From Metarhizium brunneum (Eukaryota; Ascomycota; Sordariomycetes; Hypocreales; Clavicipitaceae): 64,000 bases of DNA. The stretch lies in the NCBI RefSeq assembly GCF_013426205.1, contig NC_089427.1, positions 2,790,001 through 2,854,000 of the forward strand, read 5' to 3'. The translations under genes and the position numbers were made by a program. Numbering within the stretch: position 1 is the stretch's first letter; each line of letters opens with the position of its first letter. Below, one piece after another: positions 55,256 to 64,000 of this stretch. The notes under the pieces are model-generated. The model ran no database searches, was not told the origin of the DNA, and saw only the letters and a list, made by a program, of their open reading frames with translations.

Positions 55256-55900
55256 TCACAGCAAAGCAAAACCACCAACGATACCAGCAACAAGGGCCAT
55301 CTTGGATGCACCAACCAGTCTTCCAGCATCGCCAGTGTGTGCAGAGGTGGTAGAGATGGTAGATGTGTTTCCTGTGTTGTTCCCAAATGTGGCCGTTTCA
55401 CTCTGAGTCGTTGTCGAGATGGTAGCCGGCAGAGTCGTCGACGGAGAAGCAGCGGCACCGGGGACGGACCCAGTTGCAGAAGATGCTGTTGTTGAAGGAG
55501 CTACAGAAGCAGTGGTCGACGCGGGAACAGAAGAGCCTGTGGTTGTCTCTTTCGAACTTGCAACCACGCCCGTGTTTGTGGGTGTCGACTCTACCGAGGA
55601 CTTGACACTGCTTCCTGTAGGGGCGGCCATGGCAGTTGAAGGCTTCCAGCATGGAAGATACGATGGCTCGGTTTTCAACGTCTCAGTCCCCGTATAGAAT
55701 GCACATCCAGGAACATCCTTTCTCGGAGGAGCTCTGCCGCCACCGCAGTCGTGGGGATCACAGATCTGGCCATCATCCGGGTCGTACCAGTGAACGATGC
55801 GGTCTTGGCAAGTTGTATAGCTGATGGAATTGCAGCCAAATGCAGCCGCGCCTGCTGCTAGGAGAAGGGGTAGAAGGACGGAGAGCGCTGCTTTGACCAT
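55256..55900 (-). CDS. Secreted, GPI-anchored cysteine-rich surface protein
   Basis: 214 residues from ATG 55900. A signal peptide is clear (MVKAALSVLLPLLLAAGAAA). The mature N-terminal domain has six cysteines over about 70 residues: FGCNSISYTTCQDRIVHWYD, then QICDPHDCGGGRAPP, VPGCAFYTGT and LPCWKP. A long Ser/Thr stalk follows (likely O-glycosylated) and the C-terminus is a GPI-attachment signal: small residues (GASK) then MALVAGIVGGFALL. The CDPHDCGGGRAPP motif marks a fungal family that I have seen mislabelled as siderophore biosynthesis; nothing here supports that. A wall or plasma-membrane location is inferred. The upstream in-frame extension lacks a signal peptide and is not preferred. 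Confidence 0.82.
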   Translation of the reverse strand: MVKAALSVLLPLLLAAGAAAFGCNSISYTTCQDRIVHWYDPDDGQICDPHDCGGGRAPPRKDVPGCAFYTGTETLKTEPSYLPCWKPSTAMAAPTGSSVKSSVESTPTNTGVVASSKETTTGSSVPASTTASVAPSTTASSATGSVPGAAASPSTTLPATISTTTQSETATFGNNTGNTSTISTTSAHTGDAGRLVGASKMALVAGIVGGFALL

Positions 55901-58268
55901 TTTGATTGCAACGAAACGAGATGGGCGTAAGAAGAAAGGAGGCGTCCCGCTCGTTAGGCCTCGACAGAATGTAGTACAGACCCAAGAACTTGGCTTGGGC
56001 AAAGAAGGAGGCGGATAGACAAGATATATATCTCCTTTTTGACGAGACCTCCCGGCGGTGACTCAAAGACGAAGAGCAACCCGGCAAAGTCTGGAAATTA
56101 AAAATACCATTAAACGGGACAGCTCCCCTGGCATTTGCCCAAAGGGGATTATTTTGCCGAGCCAAGAAGCTAAACGGATTAGACTAGCTCCCCCTGGTCA
56201 ACCTATCTGCTGTCCCGTCATCTACTACTGGGAGAGACATAGGGCTGAGATTGCTCCCAGCAGATCACAATGCTTCGTAGTGACCATGACCAAATCATAG
56301 CCAGCGAGTCACCACCCGGTTTCAATACGGAAAGATAAAGGAGTTTCTGGAAGAAATTCACCACATCTTCGAAAGGAATCATCCTGTGCCTGGATTCCCA
56401 CTCAAAGGGGGCTACTTTCTGGACTCGACCAACCAGTTGTTGGGTCATTATCGTGACAGTTTGGCCAGCTAGTACGAATCGGGAAAATGCCGAGATCCCA
56501 TCAGCTCTCGCACTCCTCGCATACGGATTTCGAAGCTCGGACAATCTCACTGTAGGTTCGTTACTTAGACAGTGAGACAGAGGGGGCATTGTTTGCGAGA
56601 TGAGATGGATATCCGTGCTTGAAGCATTTTGTTGTGCCCAACCAACCGGTTGGCTCTCACGATGTTAACGAACAGTGTTGTCAGTACTTGCCACCCGACA
56701 CTGTGAGATTTGCAGAGTCCAAATTGCTTCTCTATTTCTGGCTGGTACGGAGTACATATTAGATTTCATTAGTTGTGAGAACCCATTATGCTGGCAAAAG
56801 TAAGCAAAGTCGTCAAGTTTAATTTGCTTGCGTTGGTGGTGAGGACAAAGCAACTCTGTATTGAGGGGAAACAAGTGCCTCACTCTTGTAATTGCCTCCA
56901 ATGTGTTTTCGATTCATGAGGCTGGGGATTGAGTGACTAGTTTTGCTGACAACAATGCATATTTTAATCAATTGATAACTTAAGTAGGTAGTCAGGGCGG
57001 CGTTTTAGGAATTAGTGCGTGCATTCTGATGGTGCACTGTACCGGATGTGTAGAACCCTGGTTATTTTCACAGTGCGGTACAGTGTCCATTGCGCCACAC
57101 AAGTTTTCCTCGTTGGCTTCTTGCCTCCTGTACCAACCAACCAGGCATGTTACTCCGCAGCGCACCGACATTGAAGCTTGGCAGGCGTGGTTGACGATGC
57201 TAATGGCCAAAAAGGAAGCCGACGGTGTAATCCCATCTCGACGAGGAGGCAGCATCGAAACAGCCGGATCGAGCCGGATGGTGGACTGGTCATTGACATC
57301 ATGCGAACGAAACGGGTAGTACTAGTTCATCCTTTTCTGGCAGGGATCGGGCTTGGAGAGGTTGTGCTGCCCCGGATTTCCCCATGGTTGCGCCCGGTTC
57401 ATCTGACGGGATGGACGGCGTATTGTTTCCCTCTTGTCCCCGGTAGAGCAACGATGCAATCAGTTAGGCGCCTGAAAAGCTGGAATGGGCAAAGCTAAAT
57501 ACATGGTGATGAGGACGGCCCGAGGTCCAGCGTATTACGTCAATGCTTTCCTGGGCCGCCTTGGCCTCCACAATTGCACTCATGGTGCAGTCAGTGAGGG
57601 ACATGGACGGTGGTGGGGTGGGCATCGCCGCGGCGGATCGTCAAGTCGCATCCAGTCGCGCCGACTTTGTCGACCGGCGGCATTCAGATGTGGCGCCTCG
57701 GCCATGGCAAGTCCGACCCGGTGAAACAATTGATGAGCCCCACCGCAACGAGTTACCAGTGGAGTGCCGAGTGTCGACTTTAGCGCACTTGAGCCAAAGC
57801 CTCTAAATTAATTGCATGCAGGCGCCGGGCTCGCTGGAAAATCGTCTTGGCCCCTGGCGCAAGCCCTGAGTGTTGCACGTGTGCCCTCCAAACTTTATGT
57901 GCACAGCAGAAAGTCAATGCCCATCTGGGACCAGACGGTGCCATGCTACTTGACCTACTCCGTACATGTAAAGTCAATAAAAGGCCCCTTCATCGCCTTG
58001 CCGACGCCGTGCCACGGTCCAGTTCGTCGTATTAAATAAATACTTCACTACACAGTTGTACGCCATTGGCCGCGTTCCTCCTTGTCCATAGCATTTTCCT
58101 TGTCGGCATTTATTCTAAACCTGTCTGGTATACTCCGCCACCTGCGGCTCTTCTTCCCATCGTCGACAGAGCCTGGCTGTACGCAATTTCCTCCTCGCAA
58201 CATTGAACCTCGGCCACCCGTCGTCGTCGCTGCTCGGCCGTAGTCGCCGTCGCCCGTCTGTCTCCAAG
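55901..58268. other. 2.4-kb spacer
   Basis: No gene is supported. The interval contains an AT-rich stretch around 56640-57000, TACGGAGTAC at 56745 and TACTCCGTAC at 57956. Frames of 60-120 codons lack motifs. Confidence 0.5.
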
Positions 58269-59301
58269 ATGCCCATTCGCAACCCCTTTGCTCGCCGCAC
58301 CGGCACTGCCGCCGCACACGACGAGAACCTGCACCCCGAGCGACAAGATCCGTACCTGGGCTTCGAGCGTGTTGACACGGTCGGATCCAAAGCCTCGTCG
58401 GCCCTCAGCATTCGAAGCACCAGGAGCCACGATACTGGCGAGTACAAGATGAGTGGTGCGTGACCCGATCCCCTACCCGCCACACCCGCCTGCGACATGA
58501 TGCCACCAGACCGTCAGACCACCAGACCGCGCTTGCACGGCTCTCGTGCTGGCGCAGACCCTGGCCGTGGCCTTGGCTCCCTTTGTCACAAGACCATTTG
58601 CAGTTATCGAATCTAACATTTTGGCTGTTTGGAATCGTTAGTTGTGAATGACAGTGGCGTATACCTTCCTGTATGTGTTCCAACCGCCAGGCTCCTTGCT
58701 TCGTTGCGCCACCAAACTAATCCGTCTTGTCCGCAACAAAAACAGCCCTCACCAACAGAGGACAAGGGGCAATGGCCTCGCAAGTACCTGTCTTCGAGGG
58801 CCTCAACGGAAACGGGGAGCAGCCTCGGCGACATTGAGCACTTTCCCATCTCCCGCGAATCATTTGATTCCTACCGCAGATCATTCGTTAGTCTGTCCTT
58901 TTTCTCTCAGACCCAGACATTCCTCGACACTCAGCAGCGCTGCTTACACGACTGTTTAGGATATCACGGCTCGGTCACCCGTAATTTCCAACGACGGTCT
59001 CGGACGACAGAGCCTAGACTCTGCTCGGTTCCGTCGCCTCCCCAGATCAGCCATTGACCGCCAGTTTGAGCGCGAGCCTCCCACCGCCGAGGAAGGATTC
59101 GAGGATGTCGGCTTAGACGACTACAAGCAGCAGCCCCGGAAGCGCGGCTTCTTCTCCAAGCTGACCGAGTCGCAAGATTCAACCGGTCAACCGACTGTGG
59201 CCCGGTTCCTGATGCCCGGGCGCAAGCGCGGCCAAAGTGGCCAAGGCTCGGAACTTGGGACCATGGACTTTCCCAAGCTATCTGACGAGACACGAAACTA
59301 G
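58269..59301 (+). CDS. Fungal protein of unknown function (four exons)
   Basis: Exons 58269..58455, 58642..58670, 58746..58886 and 58960..59301 give 232 residues. The second exon is 29 nt and encodes VVNDSGVYLP. The protein starts MPIRNPFARRTGTAAAHDEN and is polar throughout, without membrane segment. Recognisable blocks are QDPYLGFERVDTVGSKASS, PTEDKGQWPRKYLSSRAS, RQFEREPPTAEEGFEDVGLD, RKRGFFSKL and TVARFLMPGRKRGQSGQGSE. The C-terminal blocks look conserved. Intron donors are GTGCGT, GTATGT and GTTAGT; acceptors TTAG, ACAG and TTAG; phases all fit. No function can be assigned. Ser-rich phosphorylatable regions suggest a regulatory protein. Confidence 0.75.
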
Positions 59302-59936
59302 TCTGGGTCTGGGAAACGGGAGTATGGCGCTCTGGTTGCATTGATAGAATTACACATGGGATGGCGCGCATTTGGGGCCTTCGCCTGGGATATAATAGTG
59401 TAGCAATTCGTGGGAGAATTGTGAAATCGGCATGGGCGGGAACTGGCGTTTGCCATAATGCAATGACTTGACGATAATATCAATGAAGATTTATTCACTT
59501 ATTAAGCCTCCGCTGAAAAGTCCACCATCTTCGTTGCGACCTTGCAACGGCTTTTCTGGCCAAGGCCGCGCCAAGTCGACTCACGATAAAAGGCTATTTG
59601 TCGTTGGCGCCCTCCGATACACGTCGACTCGATACACCTTCGGCCTTTGGCCCCGCCAATGCTGGGTCAATGCTCCACCATTTCTGGCCATTGACGCCTT
59701 CTGTAACAACAATTGCCATGCCGTGATCAACCAGTGTGACTAGCTTCCTGATAGCAGTCTGGTCCACGCCCTATGCCTTCTCACATATATGCCAGAGTCC
59801 GCATCTGATCCAGGAGTCACACCTTTTCCCTCCACGCTTCCTTCTCATTGTCAGGTTGCAAATACCAAAGCTCTCTGGCAAGCGTCTCAGGACCGAGCGC
59901 CTCATCCGATCATCGGCGCACTTGTAGCTGCCCAAC
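59302..59936. other. Spacer
   Basis: It holds the 3' UTR of the previous gene and the promoter of the PLP enzyme. No other feature was seen. Confidence 0.55.
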
Positions 59937-61287
59937 ATGGCATCAGTACCAAGCGGAGTTCCTGCCGAGGAGATGGCCCGTCTTTCACTATCGTCCAAGA
60001 CTGTCCATGCAGATGATGCTATTTCGGCACATAGGGCCGTAGCGCCTGCTATGCATGTCAGCACGACGTTTCGATACAGTGATGATCCGGAGCAGCTGAA
60101 GCATAGCGCGGATCCCACCAAGCTGGGGGATTGGAATAATCCCGATGTGAGTCCATAATGACCTGTCCCTGGACACATCATGTCTATCTCCTCAGCCGGC
60201 CAAAAATCTCGTTAGACACGGTGTGGCAGGAAGGTGTACTCGAATATTGACAATAGTTTACCAGCCCAACGCTCCAATGGACTCGCATATTTACTCGCGG
60301 GATTCCAACCCCAACACGACTCGTCTCGAGGCTGTTCTATCAAGCATTCTTGGCGGCCCGTCGCTCACCTATGCTTCCGGCCTGGCTGCATTCCATGCCA
60401 TGCTTATTCGGCTGAATCCCAAGCGCATTGCCATTGGCGAAGGATACCACGGGTGCCACGGCGTCATCAAGGTCGTCTCCCGCTTAACTGGTCTTCAGAA
60501 ACTTTCTTTGGACTGTGACCCGTCCGAATTGGGGCCTGGCGACATCATCCATGTGGAAACACCGTTAAATCCCACAGGCGAAGCCCGCAACCTCCAGTTC
60601 TACGCCGACAAAGCGCACAAAGCCGGTGCCTTCTTGACTGTGGATGCCACGTTTGCACCGCCTCCACTTCAGAATCCCTTCGACTTTGGAGCTGACATCA
60701 TCATGCACAGCGGAACAAAGTACATTGGCGGGCACTCCGACATGCTGTGCGGCGTTCTGGCGGTCCGGCCCGGGCACAGCTGGGCCAAGGAGCTCCGCGA
60801 AGAGCGTCTTGTTCTCGGCTCGGTAATGGGCAGCATGGAGGGCTGGCTGGGACTCAGATCTCTTCGGACGCTGGAGCTGCGAGTCACCAGGCAGAGCCAG
60901 ACGGCGACAGCACTCGTCAAATGGCTCTCAAGTCAGCTCGGCGACTCGTCCACTGTTGTCGGACAGCTCGTCGAGAAGCTTCACCATGCTAGTCTGCAGC
61001 CTGAGGCGGCAGAGGAAGGGAGCTGGCTGAGACGACAAATGCCTGCCGGGTATGGACCTGTTTTCGCTATTGTCATGAAGGACATGGATCTTGCCAAGAA
61101 GCTTCCTAGTAGACTGCGATTATTTCACCACGCCACTAGTTTGGGGGGCATTGAGAGCTTGATCGAGTGGCGGGCCATGACGGACCCGCTTGTTGACCAG
61201 AGACTGTTGCGAGTGAGCATTGGCGTGGAAGGGTTTGAGGACTTGAAGAGCGATATTGAGCAGGCTTTTGAAAGTTTGAAGAAGTAG
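59937..61287 (+). CDS. Cys/Met-metabolism PLP-dependent enzyme
   Basis: Exons 59937..60146 and 60265..61287 give 410 residues. The intron (GTGAGT...CCAG) is phase 0 and joins GDWNNPD to PNAPMDSHIYSRDSNPN. The YSR motif, the ASGLAAFHAML loop, HVETPLNPTGE and the PLP lysine Lys222 in HSGTKYIGGHSD place it in the cystathionine gamma-synthase/beta-lyase family. The usual DNTF before the lysine is DATF here (VDATFAPPPLQNP), a substitution at the position that normally carries Asn next to the PLP-pairing Asp. It may resemble the poorly known yeast YHR112C group rather than a standard transsulfuration enzyme. The reaction cannot be told from sequence alone. Location probably cytosolic; no presequence is obvious. 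Confidence 0.85.
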
Positions 61288-61964
61288 GTTACGGATGGAG
61301 GTGGCAGGTGTTTGCTTGAGAAGAGCCTATGTGGCACATGGCGAGTAGAAGGCGCGATCGCGAGCCAGATGCCATGTTCTTGCTCGTGTCTATGCCCTGG
61401 TGCCAGCGTTCAAAATGAAACTCTTGTGGGCTGATGGGCTGTCGGTATATAACTGTAGTTGATGCATGTTTCTATTTCCATGGGAACCCATTCAGGCAAC
61501 AGTTAAAGCAACATTGAACTCAACCAAGACCCGCCAATCCCTGCCGCCCCCTGCTCACGCACCTGACATCCAATAAGATCAAGTTAATCATTGACCCTGG
61601 ATCTTCATCTAGTGCAGGGTCTAGTACTAGTAGTGCTACTCCGTACGCGCAGCAAGACAAGAACGTAGCAGCCAGGGGCACATCGAAAAAAAAAAAAAAA
61701 AGAGATCAAACAGTTCAATCACGTACACAGCGACAGCGACATCGACATCAACATCGACATCGGCATTATTTCTCCGATCCATCTGTCCCAGCAACAAAAA
61801 TCCCATCGACTCCGAATCGATCGACCTCACGAATCGATGCCGATGAAGTGAAGCCCACCAGATTCCACACATCAAACGGCGTTGCGGGCATCACGACCGG
61901 GCGCGCATCGTCGACGGTATCAACAAACCATCCTCCCCGCCTCTGCCTCCATCTAAATGCCCTC
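61288..61964. other. Spacer with poly(A) and hexamer tracts
   Basis: It has TACTCCGTAC at 61637, an A16 run near 61685 and CGACAT/CAACAT hexamer tracts at 61732-61762. No gene is supported. Confidence 0.55.
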
Positions 61965-62771
61965 ATGCCGCGCCTCGCCCTCTTCCGCCTGCCAACCAAG
62001 CTCCGGCGCCAAGTACGCCGCAATAGAATGGCCACCCTCACGCTGCTGGGCATCCTCGCGCTCCTCCTCATCTTTCCCATCTACTCGATATACTGCATAT
62101 ACAAGCCGCCCAAGGCGCTGATAGGCTACCTGCGCCAAAAGTACCCAGACGTGCTCTTCGAGGTGACGACGGATGAGAAGGTGGTGGCCCTCTCGCTCGA
62201 CGACGCGCCGTCAGCGCACACGGGCGAGATCATGGACGTGCTCAAGGAGCACGGCGCCCACGCGACCTTTTTCGTCATCGGTGCGCAGGCCGACGGCCGG
62301 CAGGAGACGCTGCGGTCGCTGATACGCGAGGGCCACGAGCTCGCCAACCACGGCATGCACGACGAGCCCGCCAACAAGCTGGGCATGGACGAGCTCGAGA
62401 GGCAGGTCGGCGAGGTCAAGGCGAAGCTGGTGGCCGCATACGAGGCCGAGGGGAAGATTCTGCCCAACAACTACTACCGCCCGGGCTCCGGCTTCTTCAA
62501 CTACAAGATGCGCGACATGCTGGGCAACAGGGGCTACCGCATCACGCTGGGCAGCGTGTACCCTCACGATCCGCAGATTCCGTACCCCAAGAGGAACGCC
62601 AAGCACATCCTGAGCATGGTGCACCCGGGCGCCATTGTCATTTGCCACGACAGGCGGGAGTGGACGGCGCCCATGTTGAGGATGATTTTGCCGGAGCTGA
62701 AAGAGAAGGGGTACAAGATTGTTACTATAAGCGATCTTGTCAAGATGGTTGAGCCGCTGGGCGGGCGGTAG
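61965..62771 (+). CDS. Membrane-bound NodB-type polysaccharide deacetylase
   Basis: 268 residues. Residues 1-21 are basic (KLRRQVRRNR) and followed by one membrane helix (TLTLLGILALLLIFPIYSIY, about 24-43), so it is a type II protein with a lumenal or outer catalytic domain. The NodB fold is seen in VVALSLDDAPS (Asp79/Asp80), HATFFVIGAQADGR, GHELANHGMHDEP, YYRPGSGFFNYKM and IVICHDRREW (His228). Metal ligands differ from textbook members: the second His of HxxxH is Asp133 (His129-Gly-Met-His132-Asp133), and RPPYG is RPGSG. Such enzymes remove acetyl groups from chitin or related glycans; the substrate here is open. The start is the first ATG in the frame; high GC sets it apart from its flanks. 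Confidence 0.82.
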   Translation: MPRLALFRLPTKLRRQVRRNRMATLTLLGILALLLIFPIYSIYCIYKPPKALIGYLRQKYPDVLFEVTTDEKVVALSLDDAPSAHTGEIMDVLKEHGAHATFFVIGAQADGRQETLRSLIREGHELANHGMHDEPANKLGMDELERQVGEVKAKLVAAYEAEGKILPNNYYRPGSGFFNYKMRDMLGNRGYRITLGSVYPHDPQIPYPKRNAKHILSMVHPGAIVICHDRREWTAPMLRMILPELKEKGYKIVTISDLVKMVEPLGGR

Positions 62772-63079
62772 TCGTTGTGATACAGGCGGTTCCCATCTTT
62801 TCTTTCTTTTTTTTTTTACAAATTTCTTACTAAAAACCAACACTTTGGGTGTGTTTTATTCACATTGTGCAGCGCAAGAACAAACAAGCAAACAAACAAA
62901 GGAGTTTTGATACTGGGGTTCAACTCGTCTGAACTGGCATTTATATCCCCCGCATTGCAGATATGCCGTAATTCTAGACGTCTGCCGAGGACAGGCAGAC
63001 TTTGCATTCTTTTCCATATTTGGTATTCACAAAGCTCGGCTAGGCTGAACAGGGCCGAGGGCGGCTGATGAGAGGACAA
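62772..63079. other. 3' flank of the deacetylase gene
   Basis: T-rich after the stop; a CAAA-rich tract (AACAAACAAGC type) at 62878-62900. No gene is supported. Confidence 0.55.
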
Positions 63080-63900
63080 TCATGAGGGAACATTGAACCA
63101 GGCAGGAGTTTCGAGGGACTGTGACTGTGCAGAGGAGAGCGCGGCCCTGGAAGAGGAGAGAAGAAGGAATTAGCGTTTCTCATATAGTAGTAGCGTTTTG
63201 CTAAACAACAAGCCAAGGTTCATTTCATGAAAAAAGAAGATATCCACGTAAACTCCAACGAGCCCGTCACTACCTGTCTACACCCATCGGTGTAAGACTG
63301 CACCAGATAATGCTCCTCGTCGTCAACACGCCAACAAGGTCCGGGCATCATCATCATAGGCCTCCACGGCATCCTCAACAACGCCGGGGCACTCACCGCG
63401 TACTCGTCCCGCTACTCCTTCTCGAATGACGGCAAGTCGAGCATCCGGAAGACATGGCCTCTGCGCGGAAGTCCAAGTCGAGGCTCCAGGCGGCCTTGAG
63501 AACGCGCAGCGCCTCGTCTCGTCCCTCCGTGCCTGGGGCCTAGGCAAAACTCGCCGCTAGCCGCCAGCCGCTCGCCGCCCGAGTCTACGTCATCATCGTC
63601 GTTGTGCTCTTCCACCCAAAGTCAGCAGGCTGCTTGTGACGAGGGCTGCAACAGCTGCGGGGGCTAGTCGATGTCGCTGACGGGTAGTTGAGCAGGCGGG
63701 CGAAAAGGGCCAGCGGCGGTGACGTGAGGCGTGACGGTCGGGAATAATGACGATGACGTCAACTAGTCCGTGACTGCTTTTGGGATTCCATGCCGCCGGC
63801 GGGCGGAGCATGCCGCTGGGCAGGAGAAGCACACTCGGCGGTTCATCCTCAACGGAAGTGCAAGATTCCACCCGGCGGACCTGCGTCAACATGCTTCATC
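63080..63900 (-). pseudogene. Possible decayed or partial gene, minus strand
   Basis: GC-rich, codon-like DNA lies at 63300-63900. Minus-strand blocks look protein-like but sit in different frames: EEHNDDDDVDSGGERLAASG, DEALRVLKAAWSLDLDF, GHVFRMLDLPSFEKE followed by TAG and RDEYA, VVEDAVEAYDDDARTLLA and VDDEEHYLVQSYTDGC. A stop plus frame changes suggest decay. As an alternative, three spliced pieces can be joined without a stop: about 63397-63537, 63274-63297 and 63080-63146, ending SLETPAWFNVPS. That reading needs a 24-nt exon and a weak donor. I cannot name a family in either reading. Confidence 0.3.
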
Positions 63901-64000
63901 GCGACGTGGAGTGCCCGTACGAATCTGCCAAAACGCTCGAGTCGTCGCCAACACACCCGGCCCGGCCATCAAACCCCCCTTCCGATTGACGACACATCCC

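Noticed and set aside
1..64000. CRISPR arrays, insertion sequences, intact transposons, viral genes
   Set aside because: None was seen; the few tandem repeats have no spacer structure, and no transposase, reverse transcriptase or integrase motif is readable.
1..64000. U1, U4, U5, U6, 5S rRNA and SRP RNA
   Set aside because: Looked for because of the U2 gene and splicing genes; no core motifs such as ACAGAGA or the U1 5' end were found. A covariance search would be needed to exclude them.

Overview
This window is nuclear DNA of a filamentous ascomycete. The genes carry short introns (about 50-260 nt) with GT(A/G)NGT donors, CTAAC/CTGAC-type branch points and YAG acceptors. The gene set is that of a fungus: an Sch9 kinase, an Hst3/4 sirtuin, a DOMON-cytochrome b561 protein, a GPI-anchored surface protein and mitochondrial ATP14. 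The protein sequences look like Sordariomycetes, probably Hypocreales; that placement is an inference, since no marker search was possible.

Left part (1-10 kb): the 3' end of nar1 (cytosolic Fe-S assembly) converges on a SUZ-domain gene. A small two-exon gene and an intron-containing tRNA-Arg(ACG) follow. From about 3.4 to 7.7 kb the DNA is gene-poor, partly AT-rich, with tandem repeats and a tRNA-like fragment. A histidine-rich orphan first exon sits at 7.7 kb.

10-22 kb: sch9 (C2 + AGC kinase, with a two-codon upstream ORF), ATP synthase subunit H (ATP14), a DOMON/b561 haem protein, and a second AGC kinase of the Psk1/S6K type.

23-31 kb: prp4 (U4/U6 snRNP), a P-TEFb-type cyclin, a U2 snRNA gene with TATA box, Sm site and all main stems, lsm8, and a nucleoside hydrolase. 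With lsm6 at 51.5 kb, four spliceosome components, one of them the RNA itself, lie within about 29 kb.

31-46 kb: long intergenic spacers, a membrane-anchored coiled-coil protein, a fungal hypothetical protein, a Tma17/Adc17-like proteasome assembly chaperone and a mitochondrial rhomboid protease.

46-64 kb: an Hst3/4 sirtuin converges on an Esc2/Rad60-type SUMO-like protein, which diverges from lsm6. Then come a methyltransferase with an 11-nt internal exon, a single-pass membrane protein, a GPI-anchored cysteine-rich protein, a five-block hypothetical gene region, a Cys/Met-metabolism PLP enzyme and a membrane-bound NodB-type deacetylase. A decayed coding stretch lies near the right edge.

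Most genes are housekeeping and unrelated in pathway; there is no secondary-metabolite cluster, CRISPR array or intact transposon. The non-coding DNA is marked by a short dispersed motif, TACTCCGTAC, present at least 15 times and absent from the exons assigned here.
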